Positions 39,440 through 53,976 of a DNA stretch of 64,000 nucleotides are shown piece by piece. The translations under genes were made by a program, and so were the position numbers. The notes beneath the pieces were generated by a model. The model was not told the DNA's origin. It did not search any database and worked only from the letters and a program-made list of their open reading frames with translations. Positions within the stretch are counted from its first letter, which is position 1. Each line of letters opens with the position of its first letter. Origin of the DNA: Tubiluchus corallicola (lineage: Eukaryota > Priapulida > Priapulimorpha > Priapulimorphida > Tubiluchidae); NCBI GenBank assembly GCA_030141605.1, contig JAQGDQ010000031.1, positions 310,001-374,000 on the forward strand. The letters are read 5' to 3'.

Positions 39440-40960
39440 TGAGTCAAGACTGACACACTGACCTTAAACTTTTTAAAGCTGTTGGTCCTGACAATATTGA
39501 CATCATATGCCTCACAACAGTCACTACCTTTTTTTCTTCTTTTTTGCAAATCCTTGGAGTGTGGTATAGTCACTCAAGACTGGCTATATTGTAATGTTAC
39601 CGCTATCCCTAAAAAACCTAAAACCAACTGGACATGTGATGAATTACGCCCTTATTCTCTATCTTCTGTTGTCTCTAAATGCCTTGAATCTCTTTTGTAG
39701 GACGATATACTAAAATTACTGCTACCTTCAGGCCAATTCAATAATACTAAACACGACTCATTACCACAACACTCCACAGTAACGAATCTTCTTGAATGTA
39801 TAAATGACTGGTCCCAATTCGCTGATGACGCTTCTCTCCTATCAATTTATATTCTGTATATTGATTTTCGAAAAGCATTTGATTCCGTTCCTCTTCGTCG
39901 TCTCATGTTGAAAAAAGAATTTGAAGGTATAAGAGGGAAACTACTCCAATAGCTTCGTTATTTTCTAACACACAGAAGGCAAACAGTAGTTTTAAATGGT
40001 GTAACCACTTCCTGGAGACATGTAGCAAGTGGCATTCCTTAAGGGACTTTGTCAGGACCTTATTGTTTTTTATTTTTATCAATGATGTGACTGATTGTGT
40101 ATCCCCTGACACACGTATACCACTGCTACTTAATGATATAAAACTTTAGCATCCAATTAGAAATTCCTCTGCTCAAGAGATCTTACCAGCTGTCTGGAAT
40201 TGAGCGCTGATGTGACAAATGGTTAATGTCTCTCAAACGTGGTAAATGCAGCGCACTCCATATTTGTTCTAATTCTGCAACACCTTATTATCTGAGAGTG
40301 GTGTTATTGAATAAAAATCAGTTGTAAGTGATTTGGGTGTGTTAATCTCAAACAACCTAAAGTGGAACTCACATATTGGGCATTCATTTCTCCGGCAAAT
40401 AGATGCATTGGAATGATAAAATGCTGTATTTCATCACATAGTGCAAAAGTTATTGCACCTCTTTATAAAGCTGTAGTTAAACCAATACTTGAACAGTGCG
40501 TTGTTTGGTCACCACAGCATGTTAGTCTTAAATAATGCTTTAGAAAGAACTCAATGTAGGTGTATTAGTCTGGCCTCTGATATTTAACCTGACTGCATCT
40601 TCTCTTGAACAACGCCGTGATAATATAGCTCTTATTAACTGGTATAAAGTCATTAGTGGTAGTTCTATTTTAGGTGATGACAAATTTTTTTTCTAGACCA
40701 CCACGTGATTTACGTGGACACATTTCTAAATTATATGTGCAATACTCTCGCACTAATATCAGAGCTCGTTTCTTCTCTTCTCGTGTTGTGGGGCCTTGGA
40801 ATTCACGTAATTTCGCAAATTGTTGAGGAGAAACCGTTAATAACCGTGTTATGGTTAGGTCTCTTGGACTTCGCAAGCAAGCAAGACTAGTCATAAGTCA
40901 TTTATTTCAAGACCAAAGTAAACCATTAAGGAAACGAATTGGGAATCCGGGAGTTTGAGC
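39440..40960 (+). pseudogene. Dead non-LTR retrotransposon reverse transcriptase
   Basis: Scattered plus-strand frames spell a decayed reverse transcriptase: KAVGPDNID near 39475, NVTAIPKKPKTNWTCDELRP (39591-39650), the palm motif DFRKAFDSVPLRRLMLKK (about 39864-39917), GIP (near 40033) and the C-terminal RPPRDLRGH, VVGPWNS and VRSLGLRKQARL (40695-40890). Several stops and shifts interrupt it, and no intact YADD is seen. It lies in the divergent intergenic region between the starts of CCDC157 and SLU7. Confidence 0.8.
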
Positions 40961-43737
40961 TCTTCTAACACTGTCATCTCTTCTAACACTAACATAGAAC
41001 ATGTTCTATGTTCTATGTCATTTATTACACTTACTCATTTAGTTCCACAAAGACCATATTAAATTGTTGATTAAAAGCATGCCAGTCCAGGATATCACAT
41101 ACACAGCATTAGTCGCGCGTTAATCAAGTTTAATTTTGTTGTCAAGCAGAACACGCTTTAGCAATGTGGGATACCAATAGAAAATCCTAATGTTGGGCGC
41201 CGAATAATCCGTTGCCGAAGTAGGACCATTGGCAAAGTATACACAATAAAGTAGGGAAATTTTTTCATTTTCATTTAAGTAAGGTGAGTGTGTTAATGAC
41301 CGTATGGTCGTACACTCACCTCACACTACTCAAATTATTTTATTTGTTGTTTATTTATGTGTACAATATTGTATTTTGATGTGTGAAATAAAATTCATAG
41401 TTCATAGTTCCGTCTTTCTTTTAACTCTCTCTTTCTCTCTCCCCCTCTTTCTCTCTAAGAGAGGGGGGGAGAGAAAAATCAATAAATCAATGAAAAATGC
41501 ATTACTTCTTTACATAGCAGGCAGCCCATCACGCAGTCAGCTAGCCTCTTTCCTCAGGAAAAACAATAAAATTTTACTTACAAGAAAACTGAACAGGCAT
41601 TTGCAAGTACATATTACAAACTTATTGCTACAATTTTTTTCCTTTTCATGAAATGTTTTCAGTTTTTTTAAACTAATAATTGCTTTTAATTGAGATATAC
41701 TTCTTTTATTAAAAACGCAAAAGTGATTTTGGCTTATCAAAATTGCACGTATGCCAACACTACTGGTGAACTTAATAATATTATTATTACAGTCAATGCG
41801 GCGCTCCAAATTTTTCACTGAATGGCCGTTTGATGCCGTTGGATGTATCTGTATGATTTTATTGATTACATGTGTGAGCCTATTTTTCCACACAGCTATA
41901 ATGCTTCCGCAGTGCCATAGTGCTAACATCGTTATTATGCAAAAAAACCAAGCTGAATTGAACTAAACAATTCGACATCATTCACATCCTTGTAGAATTG
42001 TGCAGTATAGCTGGACTAGTTGTTTACGTTTTTGTATCGTATTCGTAAGTTGCATTTTTCACAGCTTTCTGTTTTTTATGTAATTCGATTTAGTATCTAG
42101 TCCATGTGGTGGTTGCCTTAGCAGGCTCAAATTTGTAAGTACAGATTTTGAGGGAGTAGATACGATGCAAAGTGTTGTCTGTAGTGAACGTCTGACGCAT
42201 AATTTTTTTAATCAATGTTTCACTTTGATGATGAAACATTGAAAGATTTGAAAAAGATAAGATCTGGAATATGGATATGTACTGAACCGCATGAAATATA
42301 TTTACGTATCTGTATAACACATATCTGTACGTTTACAAATCACATGGATCCTAGTACATTTCAGAATCTACATTAACATTTTAAGACTAAATTAACCAAT
42401 GATACATTGGCTTACATTCCACATACAAGTTTCTCAATCTTGAGCTGTATTAGCCTACATCTGTATCATCAAACTTAGTGGCAGGTTATTACAGAACTTT
42501 ACGTCAGAGTTTCACTTACTAAATTTAGGTCATAGTTGTGGTATAGTTACTGCTTAAACCCCATGTGTATCAATCTGGGAAGGGAATTAAAAAACAAACA
42601 ATATTACTACAGCTGATTTGCTTCTTGGGGTACCTGAGTCTCAACAATGCAATTGAAACAATGGCTGTTGCTAACAACATTGTACATCTTTATTGCTTAT
42701 GTTTGATACAGTCTTGCATGATTGTCAGTTCAGTTTCATAAGACAGCTAAAAATATATAGTGCCAGAGACACTATTAGGTGTGTTGATGGACTGCCACAC
42801 TTTTCTCTGTGCATTGTAATGTCATTTGATCAACTACATGTATGCAGTGCAGGCATAATATACCTAGTGCAAGTATACTCATACTTTGCAGTGAACTTGT
42901 TAATAGTCACACCAGGATACTCTCATTCATTATTTGTTCAAAACCCGAGTCAAATCATGATTTATGGATAATAGCGGAGTCATTATCCTTCAACGTCATT
43001 AGCATTGAAAATAATGTTTTTTAACAACCGACTGTTGAGTTTAGTAGCACGTAAGAAGGATAGCATGGATTATTTTCTCCCCATAATCCCTATGCTGTAT
43101 TAATAGTGCTCAGTGCGGTAGGCTGATGTAGCTAATTGATAAAGCATACAATTAAACAATTAAGAAGTCTGGCAGATAAAAAATTTGTCAAATGCCTTGC
43201 GAAGAAAACACTACTTTTGTGATTTACAACTTGCTTGTTCAGGCTCTCAGGGTGTAATAAGTGAATGCTTGTTGTTCGTATAGTATAGTTAACAGTATAG
43301 CAGTATAGTTAGTTAAAATACGCCGGTTTTTGTTTTTGTTTGTGAATATAAATGATTACAGTTTCATCACTGACGCTGAATCTTAACAATTGGGTACCCG
43401 AGTCTGATTTTTGCTACCTGTGTAAACACTAGTCAGATTAGAACTCTTTGGGTATTGTCGTTGAAAGGGAATAGAATTGCTTGGCTGTAAAATCTAAAAC
43501 TTATTCTAGCATCTGTATACATTTTTGTACACGACTTGGAATCATTTTCACACTCGGTTTTTAATACTCAGGTGCATGTGAGCCTGTATGTGGTAACATC
43601 AAGCAAACTCTATGTTTTTGGACAAGGTTGTAACTTGTGGGTATAGAAATTGTTTAGGATAACCATTTTGTGCAAGAAATCCACCAATTATGGTCAACAT
43701 TTTTTATGTCATAAAATGAAGCCAACCAGAAAGCTCT
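40961..43737. other. Intergenic; LINE-tail-like and pyrimidine-rich DNA
   Basis: AAATAAAATTCATAGTTCATAG near 41388-41409 followed by a CT-rich then GA-rich stretch (41410-41475) resembles a retrotransposon 3' tail. Otherwise no gene or conserved motif is seen. Confidence 0.4.
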
Positions 43738-44000
43738 GTCTAAACCGATAGCACACTTGTGATGTAAAAAATCTGTAAAAGTGGGTTATGGTAGGTGCTT
43801 GTGGTAAAGCCCTCAACACGAGTAACAGTTACATCTAAAAAGGAACTATTATTTTGTTCAAACTCTACATTGAATCTTCCATTAGGATGCTTACCATTTA
43901 AATACTGTTGTAAGCTGTACCTGTTCATTTGCATTACCTTTATGTTAATACTTTCTTTTGGAAACCTGGCAATCTTTTTACCCTTGTGAATTGTTTGCAA
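43738..44000 (-). pseudogene. Penelope-like element reverse transcriptase fragment
   Basis: The minus-strand frame contains LNGKHPNGRFNVEFEQNN and FLDVTVTRVEGFTTSTYHNP, matching the Penelope-type pattern HPN.FT.E.E....FLDV.VTR..G...T.VYRKPT. Only this short module survives. It ends about 60 bp from the SLU7 start codon, so it occupies the SLU7 5' UTR/promoter region in antisense. Confidence 0.7.
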
Positions 44001-44061
44001 AGAGAAAAGTGATACAATAAGACATTGAACTGAATTTTGTTATGTTATAGGAATAATCACG

Positions 44062-47000
44062 ATGTCAAATGTGCACGGAAGCTTACCTTTATCCGTCATA
44101 CTAAAAGCTAAAGATGAGGGAGAGACACCTGGAGAAAAGAAAAGGGAAGACTGGAGAAAGGCTAAAGAGTTAGAAGAAGCTCGCAAAGCTGGGCAGGCAC
44201 CAGCTGAAGTAGACGAGGAAGGAAAGTAAGTATTAGTTTTCATAGTATTTTGATATTGGTGCGCTGTTTTCCTAGAGCTGCTTATGTTGTTACATACTTA
44301 TCTGTAACCATTGGTGATATAAGAGAAACATCTACATTTATATTTGTATTAGTTTTCCCATGAATATATGCTCAGCAGCATATACACTGTAACTGCTGTT
44401 GATGCACGGTTGCTTAACTTTGTTGATACATGTATCTCATTGGAAGGTGCTGCCACCTTAGCTTTTGAATTGTGCGCCCAGGGAACAGGAAGCTGCTTAG
44501 TTTCCCTGGCATTGTTGTTTGTGTGCATGGTTAAGAGCAGATGATCAACTCAACTGCCTTTATGTGAATACTGTAGTGAATATGTTCATTTTGTATTGAT
44601 AGTAGTAATTACTTTGAATACTGTGAATTTCGTAGATATCATAAATTTTGTGGTAACGTTTAACGGTGATATGTTGATGTCTTTGCTATGAATGCCCTTT
44701 ATGTTTAGTATGATCGTGCTTGTAGTTAATGGAGATTACATTATACGATCATCGTGAACAGCGTTGCATATTTTCACTCGTACCAATGAAAATATTTACA
44801 TTGATTTTGAACACAAAAGTTCACTGTGTTAAGCATTAATATTACTTTTCACCTGTTGAAGATGTCAAGTAATACACAACAATTCAAAACGAACAGTCAT
44901 TGCCATTACGTACACTTTTAGGACCAAGTTTATCATCCATTTTGGAAAGCATCAAAGAGCCGCATACCTTTGTGGCTTCTTTTTAGAAAACCACTGACTT
45001 TTGTGTAGTGCATTTTTATTAAACTTTTTGTTAAGATATTTAAAAAGTTTTTGCAATGCATTTAAAAGCATTTATTAAAATTATGGTGGAACAGAAGGGT
45101 AACAAATATAGGAGCAACAGAGAGATGGAAACAGAAGATAGTGCAAAATTTTTGCTTTATATGATGATATTGTTGTTTTGAAAAATATGGTAATCTTTAG
45201 TCTCTTGCCGCAGAGCTATTTTTACTTGGAATGTGTTGTAGTACAAGTAAAAATATTAACATTCAATGCAAATAAATAGAATACACAGTTGTAATCCTAG
45301 GCCAAAACTGTTCAAAGTTGGATTAGAATGCTGGTATTGCACTGAACAAACATGTAGCATAAGTGTCTTGTATGCTGGTTACTCACAAGCTTTTATTAGA
45401 AACAAGTGACTTTACCTTCTGTGGTTCTTAAGCAAGTTATTCATAAACTGTTTAGGTTAAGCTTAGATGGTAGTTAACCATTTGCATTATTTTAGGAAAC
45501 AATTGCATGCGATAATGTGCTGCTTTTAGACAATCTCTCATTGGCCTAGTATGAACAAATATAGCTTTCAGCTTGATATGCACTTGTGATGTAAAATGCA
45601 ATGTATTTTAATTTATGATATTAATAAATCACATTTACTAAAATTTATTCTCTTTCAGAGATATCAATCCGCATATCCCTCAGTACATTACACAGGTACC
45701 ATGGTACTTTGGTTCTCAGCGTCCTACCTTGAAACATCAGCGCCCGCAGCCAGAGAAGCACAAGGAGTTCAATAAAATCAGTGATTGGTACAACAAAGGT
45801 GTTTCAGTAAGTACAGCAAAATTTGTCGCTATATTCAGTCTAGTATCTACTACAACTTTTGTGAAGTTATGCGGCCAGCCAAAAAAAATGTTTCTGTCTT
45901 ACCCTCATGAGCTCAAAAGATGCCCTTAGCTTTTTTTGGTCAATATTGCCTATAAATTCACGGAATTTGTTGTGTTTTTGTAAAAAAGTAAAATATTAAG
46001 TCTCTTTCCATTATTTATGGGAAGTTGTCTCATCAAAAATAATTCAGCATTCCGGCTCTCATTAAGGCATTAATCAATCATCACTTTTGTTTACAATTTA
46101 ACAATCTTCTGAGCATACATTCTTCTTTAACTGTTTTTTTTGTCGGCATAGCTAGTTAACAGTCTGATTACATGTGTATTGATTGACAATTGCTAATTTA
46201 GTGGCTAATGTTGCACATCCAACTGCTATTTTTACTACTATCCAAAGACTGCTGTGCAAGAAATTTGCAGGATGTTTTCACTGAGTCTAGTTTGTTGGAC
46301 AGTTTCATTTTCTTGCTTTTTTTCAGGGCTCAATTGCGACTAAGTATAGAAAAGGCGCTTGTGAAAATTGTGGTGCCATGACTCATAAAAAGAAAGATTG
46401 TGTTGAGGTACAAATTAGTTGAAAATTACCAATTTTTTGAAATATATTGTTGCGCGCACACTTAGTCAAGGTATGCTTTGTGCATGCACGTCATTTGCTA
46501 TAAAAGAAGTGAGCATGTAGTTTTCTACGTCTCTGTTATGATTGTCATGTTCACCATGTCTGCTGCTCTCTCCAGTGCCTCGCAGTGGTTGTCATTTTGG
46601 TAGGCACAGCATAGTTTGAACCTAATTAATAATCTTTCGTCCTTCTCTCTTGTGCACTCCTATCTAGTAGAATGCAGTGCGGTCATACGAAGGCTGACTA
46701 CTCGGTCATCTTCGTGTCCCTCGACCCCCAGACGGCTCCCAGGGGAGGGCATTTCAAATTATTATTGAATAGTAAAAAAATTGTTTTATAGTAGAAAAGC
46801 AAATCAGGGATTTTAGTATTTGAAAAAAGAATTTGCTTTTTATGGAGCATTGTTACCCGTTTAAAAAAAACCTGCCGCACAACTGTATGATATGTACATT
46901 TCTTACTGTTGCTTAAAATTATTTAGCTGAAGTGCAACATTATTTTACTTTATGAATTCTATAAAATGTTGTAATTTTTTTCTCTAGCGACCAAGAAAAG

Positions 47001-50000
47001 TTGGGGCCCAATACACAGGAGACAATTTCGCACCAGATGAATTTGTTCAGCCGCAGTTAGATTTCGACTATGATGGTAAAAGAGACAGGTAAGCTAAGAA
47101 ACGCATACCTGTACATGCAAAAAGCACTTGATTAATTCTCTTAGCACATGTATTATCCAAACAAGAATAAAGTAAAAAAACAATCCAATCCTTTCTTTAA
47201 AATATGCATGGAAACAATTTTTTGATTCTTTCTTGTAGCATACAGTTATCTTTTCTTTCAGTTTTACTACTTTACTAGTTGGTAATTTATTAAATTATTT
47301 AGGTGGAATGGCTACGACCCAGCTGAGCACAAACAAATCATAGAAGAATATAATAAAATTGAAGCAGCCAAGCGCCACCTTAAAGCACAGAAATTAGAGG
47401 AAGATCTACTACGTGGTGAAGGGGTTGACGCAGGCACGGTGGGTATTTCTTTTGCTAGTATTTTGTAGGTTTACCTGTTATATCTGTAAACAGCTTTTTT
47501 TGATATGTTGCTACACTGTGTTAGACCCACTCACAGGGTAATGGTTGTATGTTAGACAATAAATTTAAAAACTCTAGTTTGAAAACTGTAAACTAAAATT
47601 AGTTTTTTACCAGCCTTAGTGTTCATTCATTTTCTTAATCCAGTAAAATTCGCTTACTCAATCCAGCTGCTTTATGTGGCCAATATGGCTGGAACGGAAC
47701 TGTATAATACTTTAGCCTCGTAAATCCCGTCGTTTATTAAATCCAAACTTTGTTTTGCAAACGCACCTTGCTCGCTGCAAAGCAGCAAAATTGCGGCATA
47801 AGATCACATGATCTTGCCGCATTTTCACATTAGCTAGATCAGCGTATTTGTTCTAAGCACGTTTTACACCTTTGCATTTTTTCCAATTAATTTTTTGTAT
47901 GTAGCTGTCTAATTTACACGTCACAGTACTGAAGCATCTGTCAAGCACAAAGCAAATCATTGAATTAAGTTAAACTAATATGCTAATTCTTGCTTATAAA
48001 CTGTGTCTGGGAATGTCAGTATCTACAGAAATGACTGCTGAATCATCACTGATAGTAAAGTTACATGTTTTACATTTTTTTTTGAATTAACAAACAGCTT
48101 ATCACATATAAATGGTGACAACTTCATAGATAAATAATACGTACTTTAAGCAAGTTAATTTAATTATACCAATGCTAATAAATTATTGTACTTTGCTTAA
48201 AAACTATTCGCGAGCTGTATACAAGTTTTAAGAGTATTGACTTCGTAAATGAACAATACGCATTGTAATAACATAGAAAATGCTACTTAATAGACGTCTT
48301 CGGTTTATTAATCCAGCCGCTTAATAATTCCATTTAGCTTCCCACTATGATCAATTTATTAAGGGAATATACTGTGTAACGAGTTTTTATATGCTTTTTA
48401 ACATATCGCGTCTAATATAACGCATTGTCTGTTTAGGCAAAGGTGTTATTAGATGACGACGAAGAGGATGAAGATAAGTATGCAGATGATGCTGACATGC
48501 CGGGCACTAAAGTGGACAGCAAACAACGCATCACCGTACGAAACCTACGAATTCGAGAAGATGTGGCCAAGGTATAGCATTTATACAGTAAAATATACAT
48601 GTGGTAAAAAGCTAGAAATGTGTTAAAACAAATCTCCTTATTTTCATTATGTGTGAAGGTAAAAAAAATTTATGCATTACTGGCATGGTAACCTGCAGGC
48701 TGAGTACGTATTAACCTAGAAGCCCTGAATGCAAGGCACCGCAGAAAAAAGGGGAGATCCTACAAAAATTGTTTACATTTATGTCTATGTCAGTATTTTT
48801 GATGATGTATTAGTATTTTTACATACAATTTTTATATCTCCAATGTTATAAGTACTATTTTGTTGTCTAACTTAGGTAGTAAATATATGAATATTAGAAG
48901 TGTTCTGTTGCTAAGAATTTCTCATCTTCGTTGGAAGTAGCGTTTTTGGGCGTTGTATTACTTCTGCAGAGATTTTTTTACTAAACGATTATTATACCTC
49001 ATTTTGCGAATCGCCACCAATGTTGAAGATGTGAACCAAATGGTGCATTCAGACTACAGAGATTTCTCGCCAATTAAGCTTGCAGAGTAACTCGCAAGGG
49101 TGTGCAGACTAGAGAGTAAAACTTGCCGTGAGTTAGTCTCCGACAGCTGACATTCACTTCTCTTTTCATTCTGAGAAGTGTACAGATCAACTTGCCGAGG
49201 TGTTCACACTAGACAGTATCTTGTAGGAAATCAGTCCACAGCAAGCTGTCAGAGAGTTTGCAATAACTTGCCGACAGTAACTCACAAAAAAGTTCACACT
49301 TGCGAGATTGCTGTCAGAGAGAAAACTCGCGACAGAAAACTGGCTAGTCTAAATGCGTCATTAAACTCTAAAGTTGTAAAACTTCCTGCTCATACTTTTC
49401 TTGAGAAACAAAATGTAATGGATTTGTTTTAATTGCCTTTATATTTATAGCAGATGTTGATGCAGACTTGTTTGTTTTTTACAGTATCTGAGAAACCTTG
49501 ATCCTAATTCTGCATACTATGATCCAAAAACCAGAGCAATGAGAGACAATCCTTATAAGCATCTGAGTAAAGATGCTGCAGAGTAAGTTTGATGGAAATT
49601 GTCAGCATTTTCCATGTGCTGCTTATTCATTCATGGAAAATAATGCAAAAATTATACTTATAATTGAATATACAGTCAAACCTCTTTGTACCGCCCACCT
49701 TGGGACTCCAAAAAAGTTGATATTAAGCGAGTTTGGCATTCTAACGAGGTGCATTAATATATACACGTCTATTCAACTATGGGCTTTTTTTACCAGAAGT
49801 CTGGGCATTATGACAAGGTTTTACTATATGTATATAATTTCTGGATGTTTCTACAATTTTTGCATTGTAACTGATGATGGCATTAATATAATGCATCTGA
49901 TTGTTTAAGTATGCTGTCATGTGCCGTTTCGTTTAACGTTTTCCTAATTAGAAGGAGAAAAGAAAAAAAGAAAAAAAACAAAACCTTTTGTCAACTATTT

Positions 50001-53000
50001 TATAAATTTTTAAATTTTTGGTTGTTTGTGTTTTTTCCAAAGTTTAGAGATTACAGCAATATGGTATTTTGCCATAATCTGTCTTACAAAGCTGGTAATC
50101 TCACTGCTTGTCGTTACTTGTAAGTTAACCAATAGCAGTATTTCCAAAAACTTTTGAATTTATTACTACTGAACGTGGTCCACAATACTAGCTTTAACTC
50201 TGTATTTTTTTACAGTAGAAAGCCAGAACATTCTTCATAACAGCCTTATTTTTGTTGATTAGACTTGGCCAATATTAACTGCCTTGAGGAAATACAACAG
50301 TAATTGTAACGTTTTACATTCTTAGATTTCATGCAATGTCAGTATGTGTCAGCTCATATTAAATTTTTTCATTATTATTTAGGTTAGATTACATGGGTGA
50401 TAATTTTGTTCGCTACACTGGTGACACGGCTAAAATGGCAAAAACTCAAAGTAAGTTAACTGTTGACGAATTAATAATGTTGCTTCTTATTATATGGAAA
50501 TGTTACACAACTAATACTGAACTTAGAGTATGGACATTTCAAATTAGCTGGCAATTAACAATATCATTAATTAGAATATCACTGTGAATGCAAGAAGTTA
50601 AGCGTGCAAGCAATGTTCTAGTATTCGCATTCGTAATCTAAATAACGATATTGTTAATTTGACGAGTTGGTACAATAGGTATTTCCCTATTGTGACATAA
50701 GTATAAGTTGAGCTGTTGGATTGTGCTCTATAAAAAAGAGAAAGAGAAATCAGGCCTGCTGTACAATGCTGAACGAACAGCTTGGGTGTCAGAGCATGGG
50801 AGTTCTAATCCACGGTTTCTGGTTCAAGTCCCAACTGGTTCACACTTTTTGAGTGTCTACTTTTTTTCAGCTCATTGGCTGCAAGGTTAATAGGTGTTGT
50901 GAAATAAACTGCAATGGTTTATTAATGGCTGGCATTCGCAGTCAGTCCAATTAATGATACCACTGAACATTTTTTTGATTCATTGAGGAAAGTCGGTGTT
51001 GCAAGTGCATGTAAACTACATAGCTTTGCTGATAATGCAAGACAAAGAAATTGCACTTCTTTTGAAAACTATTCAAATTATAAAAGGATTAAGTATAACA
51101 ATCTAGGCAACATAAATACACCAAGTGTTTGCACACCGTAGATGTCTACTCTGTAAGTTGCTATAGTTTTTATTTTTACAATTTATTTAATTACATTTTG
51201 GGGATAATTAGCTAATGCCTAGGAAAATAAATTATCAAATTAAAGGTTTAATTAATCAAACACTGCAGACTTATTAGTTAAGTAATGCTGATCTGATTTT
51301 TTAAAGTAATTTACATAAATCAATGCACAGAAAGATGTTAAAACTTTATTACTGCATTCATTTCTTGACTCCCTGCCAGTGGTTTCTTTGTTTATTCACT
51401 CAGATGAGACGAAAAATGCAATAAAACATGAAACTAAGATCTTGCAAACATTAGTAACTGTAACCCAAAATGGCTAGTTTCACTTTCAACTTATTGCAAC
51501 AATTCTTTAACATTTTTACAACACACTTTTTCTGAATACAATTTTTTGTTTCACGTGTCGTGTTACCTAAAGGTTTTGCGATTTTCTATTCAGTGTTTGC
51601 GTGGGAGGCTTACGAAAAAGGAGTGGATGTCCATCTGTTAGCCGAGCCTACAAAACTAGAGCTACTCAAAAAAGAGTACAGCGTGAAGAAGGAAGAGTTT
51701 GAGGAGGGAAAGAAAGACAGCATATTAGAGAAATACGGCGGCATGGAACACATGGATGCCCCTCCAAAGCACCTCCTGCTTGCACAGACTGTGAGTTTTA
51801 GATAATATTAAAAATTGCATATCTAGTGGCAAATATTTCTACTTTTCACTTTCTATTTTTTTAAGTTTCTGTGGTAGTTTATCTTCAGCAGAATTGGTCG
51901 TCTTTTAAACAAGATAATTGTTTACACAAGTCTTAGAATAGCAGCATCATTTGCTGTGCAAATGCTTCATTATGAGATACTGCAATTTGCAAAGCTGTCT
52001 AATACTGTACTAATTATAATACTGTGAATTTGGTGGATCAACATTGGTGAGTTGTTGCACACTAATTTACCATTAAGCATACGTTTGTCGTATTTGTACT
52101 TGATTCACCAGACTATGATTGTAATGTGAACTCTCTTGTAGGAGAATTACGTGGAATACTCTCGAAGTGGGAAAGTGATTAAAGGACAAGAAAAAGCTGT
52201 CACAAAATCTAAATACGAAGAGGATGCTTTGGTAAACAATCACACAGTAAGTTATTAGTTTTTGTCTTTATAAATACAGTAAGATTTTATCAAAAAGGGA
52301 ATGTTATTCAGTGTCATTTTGAAACTGTCGAATCCTTTCTTAAACTTATTTAGATATAAATTATATGTATTTTTGTTTATGTTTGTAGAGCGTCTGGGGC
52401 TCTTGGTGGAAGAATGGTCAATGGGGTTATAAATGCTGTCATTCGTTAGTCAAACTGTCATACTGTACCGGTTCGAAAGGTCTTGAGGTAGACGAGGTTG
52501 ACGACGGTCACGCTATTTTGGAAGAACATTTGCAAGTAGAAAATGAAGAACAGAAATCTTTGGTACAGGTAAGTTTATAAACTTTTGCATTGTTGTTTTT
52601 GTTCACAACTGAATATTTTGTTCACAATGGATTTTATTTTCTTAAACTACTGAATGGAAATAGTGGCTCTTACTGTTTAGTAATTATTACGACGTAAATA
52701 ATAATAATAATTATTATTTTTTAACCACGGCATGTAATTCTATTTTATATGTTTTACTGCAGCTCCATCAAGACAAATTGGAAAAGAAAAAAAAGCGCAA
52801 GAAAAAAAAGAAAAAGAAGACAGACAGTAGTAGTATCAGTAGTAGCAGCAGCGACGATGAAGAAGAAGCAACAAAAGAAGATAAGGTTAACAAACGGAAA
52901 TTAAAAGAAGTAAGTAACAATTAAATCAGTGTTCTACATATTCATTAGTAATTCTGTGATCAGTTAGCAAACACATTGCTCTATTTCATGACATTTTTAG

Positions 53001-53540
53001 TCTAATTTCAAGGGAAGTTTTTAATGTGAACATTTTCCTTTAAGTTTTGGTAGAAAAATCGCAGTTTTTTTTAACTGCATCACAATTTTTGTCAAACTTT
53101 AACAATTTACTATTTTATAAACGTTTGTTTGCTTCAGACGAACAGTACTTTTTAACATCAGACACCTCTTTTGTACCTGTACTTACAAAAGATGCGTATC
53201 TGTACCTTGTAATGAGCTGATCAAATTTTTAATATGTCGCTTTCTGTTTTCTCTCAGTTTCTTATGCTGCTGCAACGAGGTTGTATGTTCCTCCATGTAT
53301 ATTATATGTAAACTTGTTGTTTTAGTGTGGTAACATTTATAATTTATTGTTATTTGTCGACAGGCCCTCCTGAAGGAAGAAGAAAGCAAACGAAAGGCAG
53401 AATTCCTGCTCAGCATGGATGAACGCAAACGACCATACAACTCAATGTATAATGTTAAAGCACCTACAGAAGAGGAAGTAGAAGCATTTCAAATTAAGCG
53501 AACTCGTTCTGATGATCCAATGGCACAGTTCCTGAAATAA
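44062..53540 (+). CDS. SLU7: Pre-mRNA-splicing factor SLU7, 13 exons, complete
   Basis: Exons: 44062-44225, 45659-45806, 46327-46407, 46988-47088, 47303-47438, 48437-48571, 49485-49582, 50383-50450, 51594-51790, 52142-52246, 52389-52568, 52763-52909, 53364-53540. Phases agree throughout, giving 578 residues (human SLU7 586). SLU7 acts in the second catalytic step of splicing, holding the 3' splice site in the spliceosome. Diagnostic segments: [38 protein letters not shown], the CCHC knuckle C116-x2-C119-x4-H124-x4-C129 ([14 protein letters not shown]), [77 protein letters not shown], then a lysine-rich stretch (nuclear localisation) and the terminal [11 protein letters not shown] and [16 protein letters not shown] acceptor-like site 11 bp before the ATG may mark a 5' UTR intron. 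Confidence 0.97.
48960..49440. repeat. Degenerate repeat in SLU7 intron 6
   Basis: Recurring variants of AACTTGCCG with GTTCACACT and GACAG (near 49050-49110, 49190-49220, 49265-49330) suggest an old, scrambled mobile element. No ends or coding motif can be fixed. Confidence 0.35.
49671..49827. mobile_element. Pogo/Tigger-like MITE in SLU7 intron 7
   Basis: Starts TACAGTCAAACCTCTTTG and ends AAGGTTTTACTATA, imperfect inverted ends bordered by TA. It is 157 bp and shares internal TAAGCGAGTTTGGCATT with the fragment near 7940. Confidence 0.65.
50760..50900 (+). repeat. tRNA-derived SINE-like sequence
   Basis: AGCTTGGGTGTCAGAGCATG resembles a pol III A box, and 33 bp on GGTTCAAGTCC matches the B box. 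Spacing fits a tRNA-derived head. SLU7 intron 8. Confidence 0.5.
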
Positions 53541-53976
53541 TTCTCAAAAGTTTCATCTAAATATTGGTTTCTCCCAAGACAATTTTCTTACTGTAAATCG
53601 TGTACATATTATAGATTACTTGTTCTGTTACTATTTTTTAACAATTCTGTGTTATATTTTGTAAATACATTTATTTGAAAATTATGCTATTTGAAAATTA
53701 TGCTGTGACTGAGTAATAGGCAGCCTGTTAGCTATGCATTCAGTGCTGAAATTCGAAAAACTGAAATTAGAGAGAACTAAAGTAGCACTTTTTCAGCTGT
53801 ACTTATTGAAATATTTTTTTTTAAATTCCTCTAAACATGATATCAGATACTCTGGAAACATTGAAAAACTTGAAATAGTTAATTGTGGTCACATCTGCAA
53901 AGGTTTCAGGTGCCGAAAGCTCATTCATTTTCACATGATTTAGAGTGATTGTGTATAAATCTTGATAAACGCGAAG

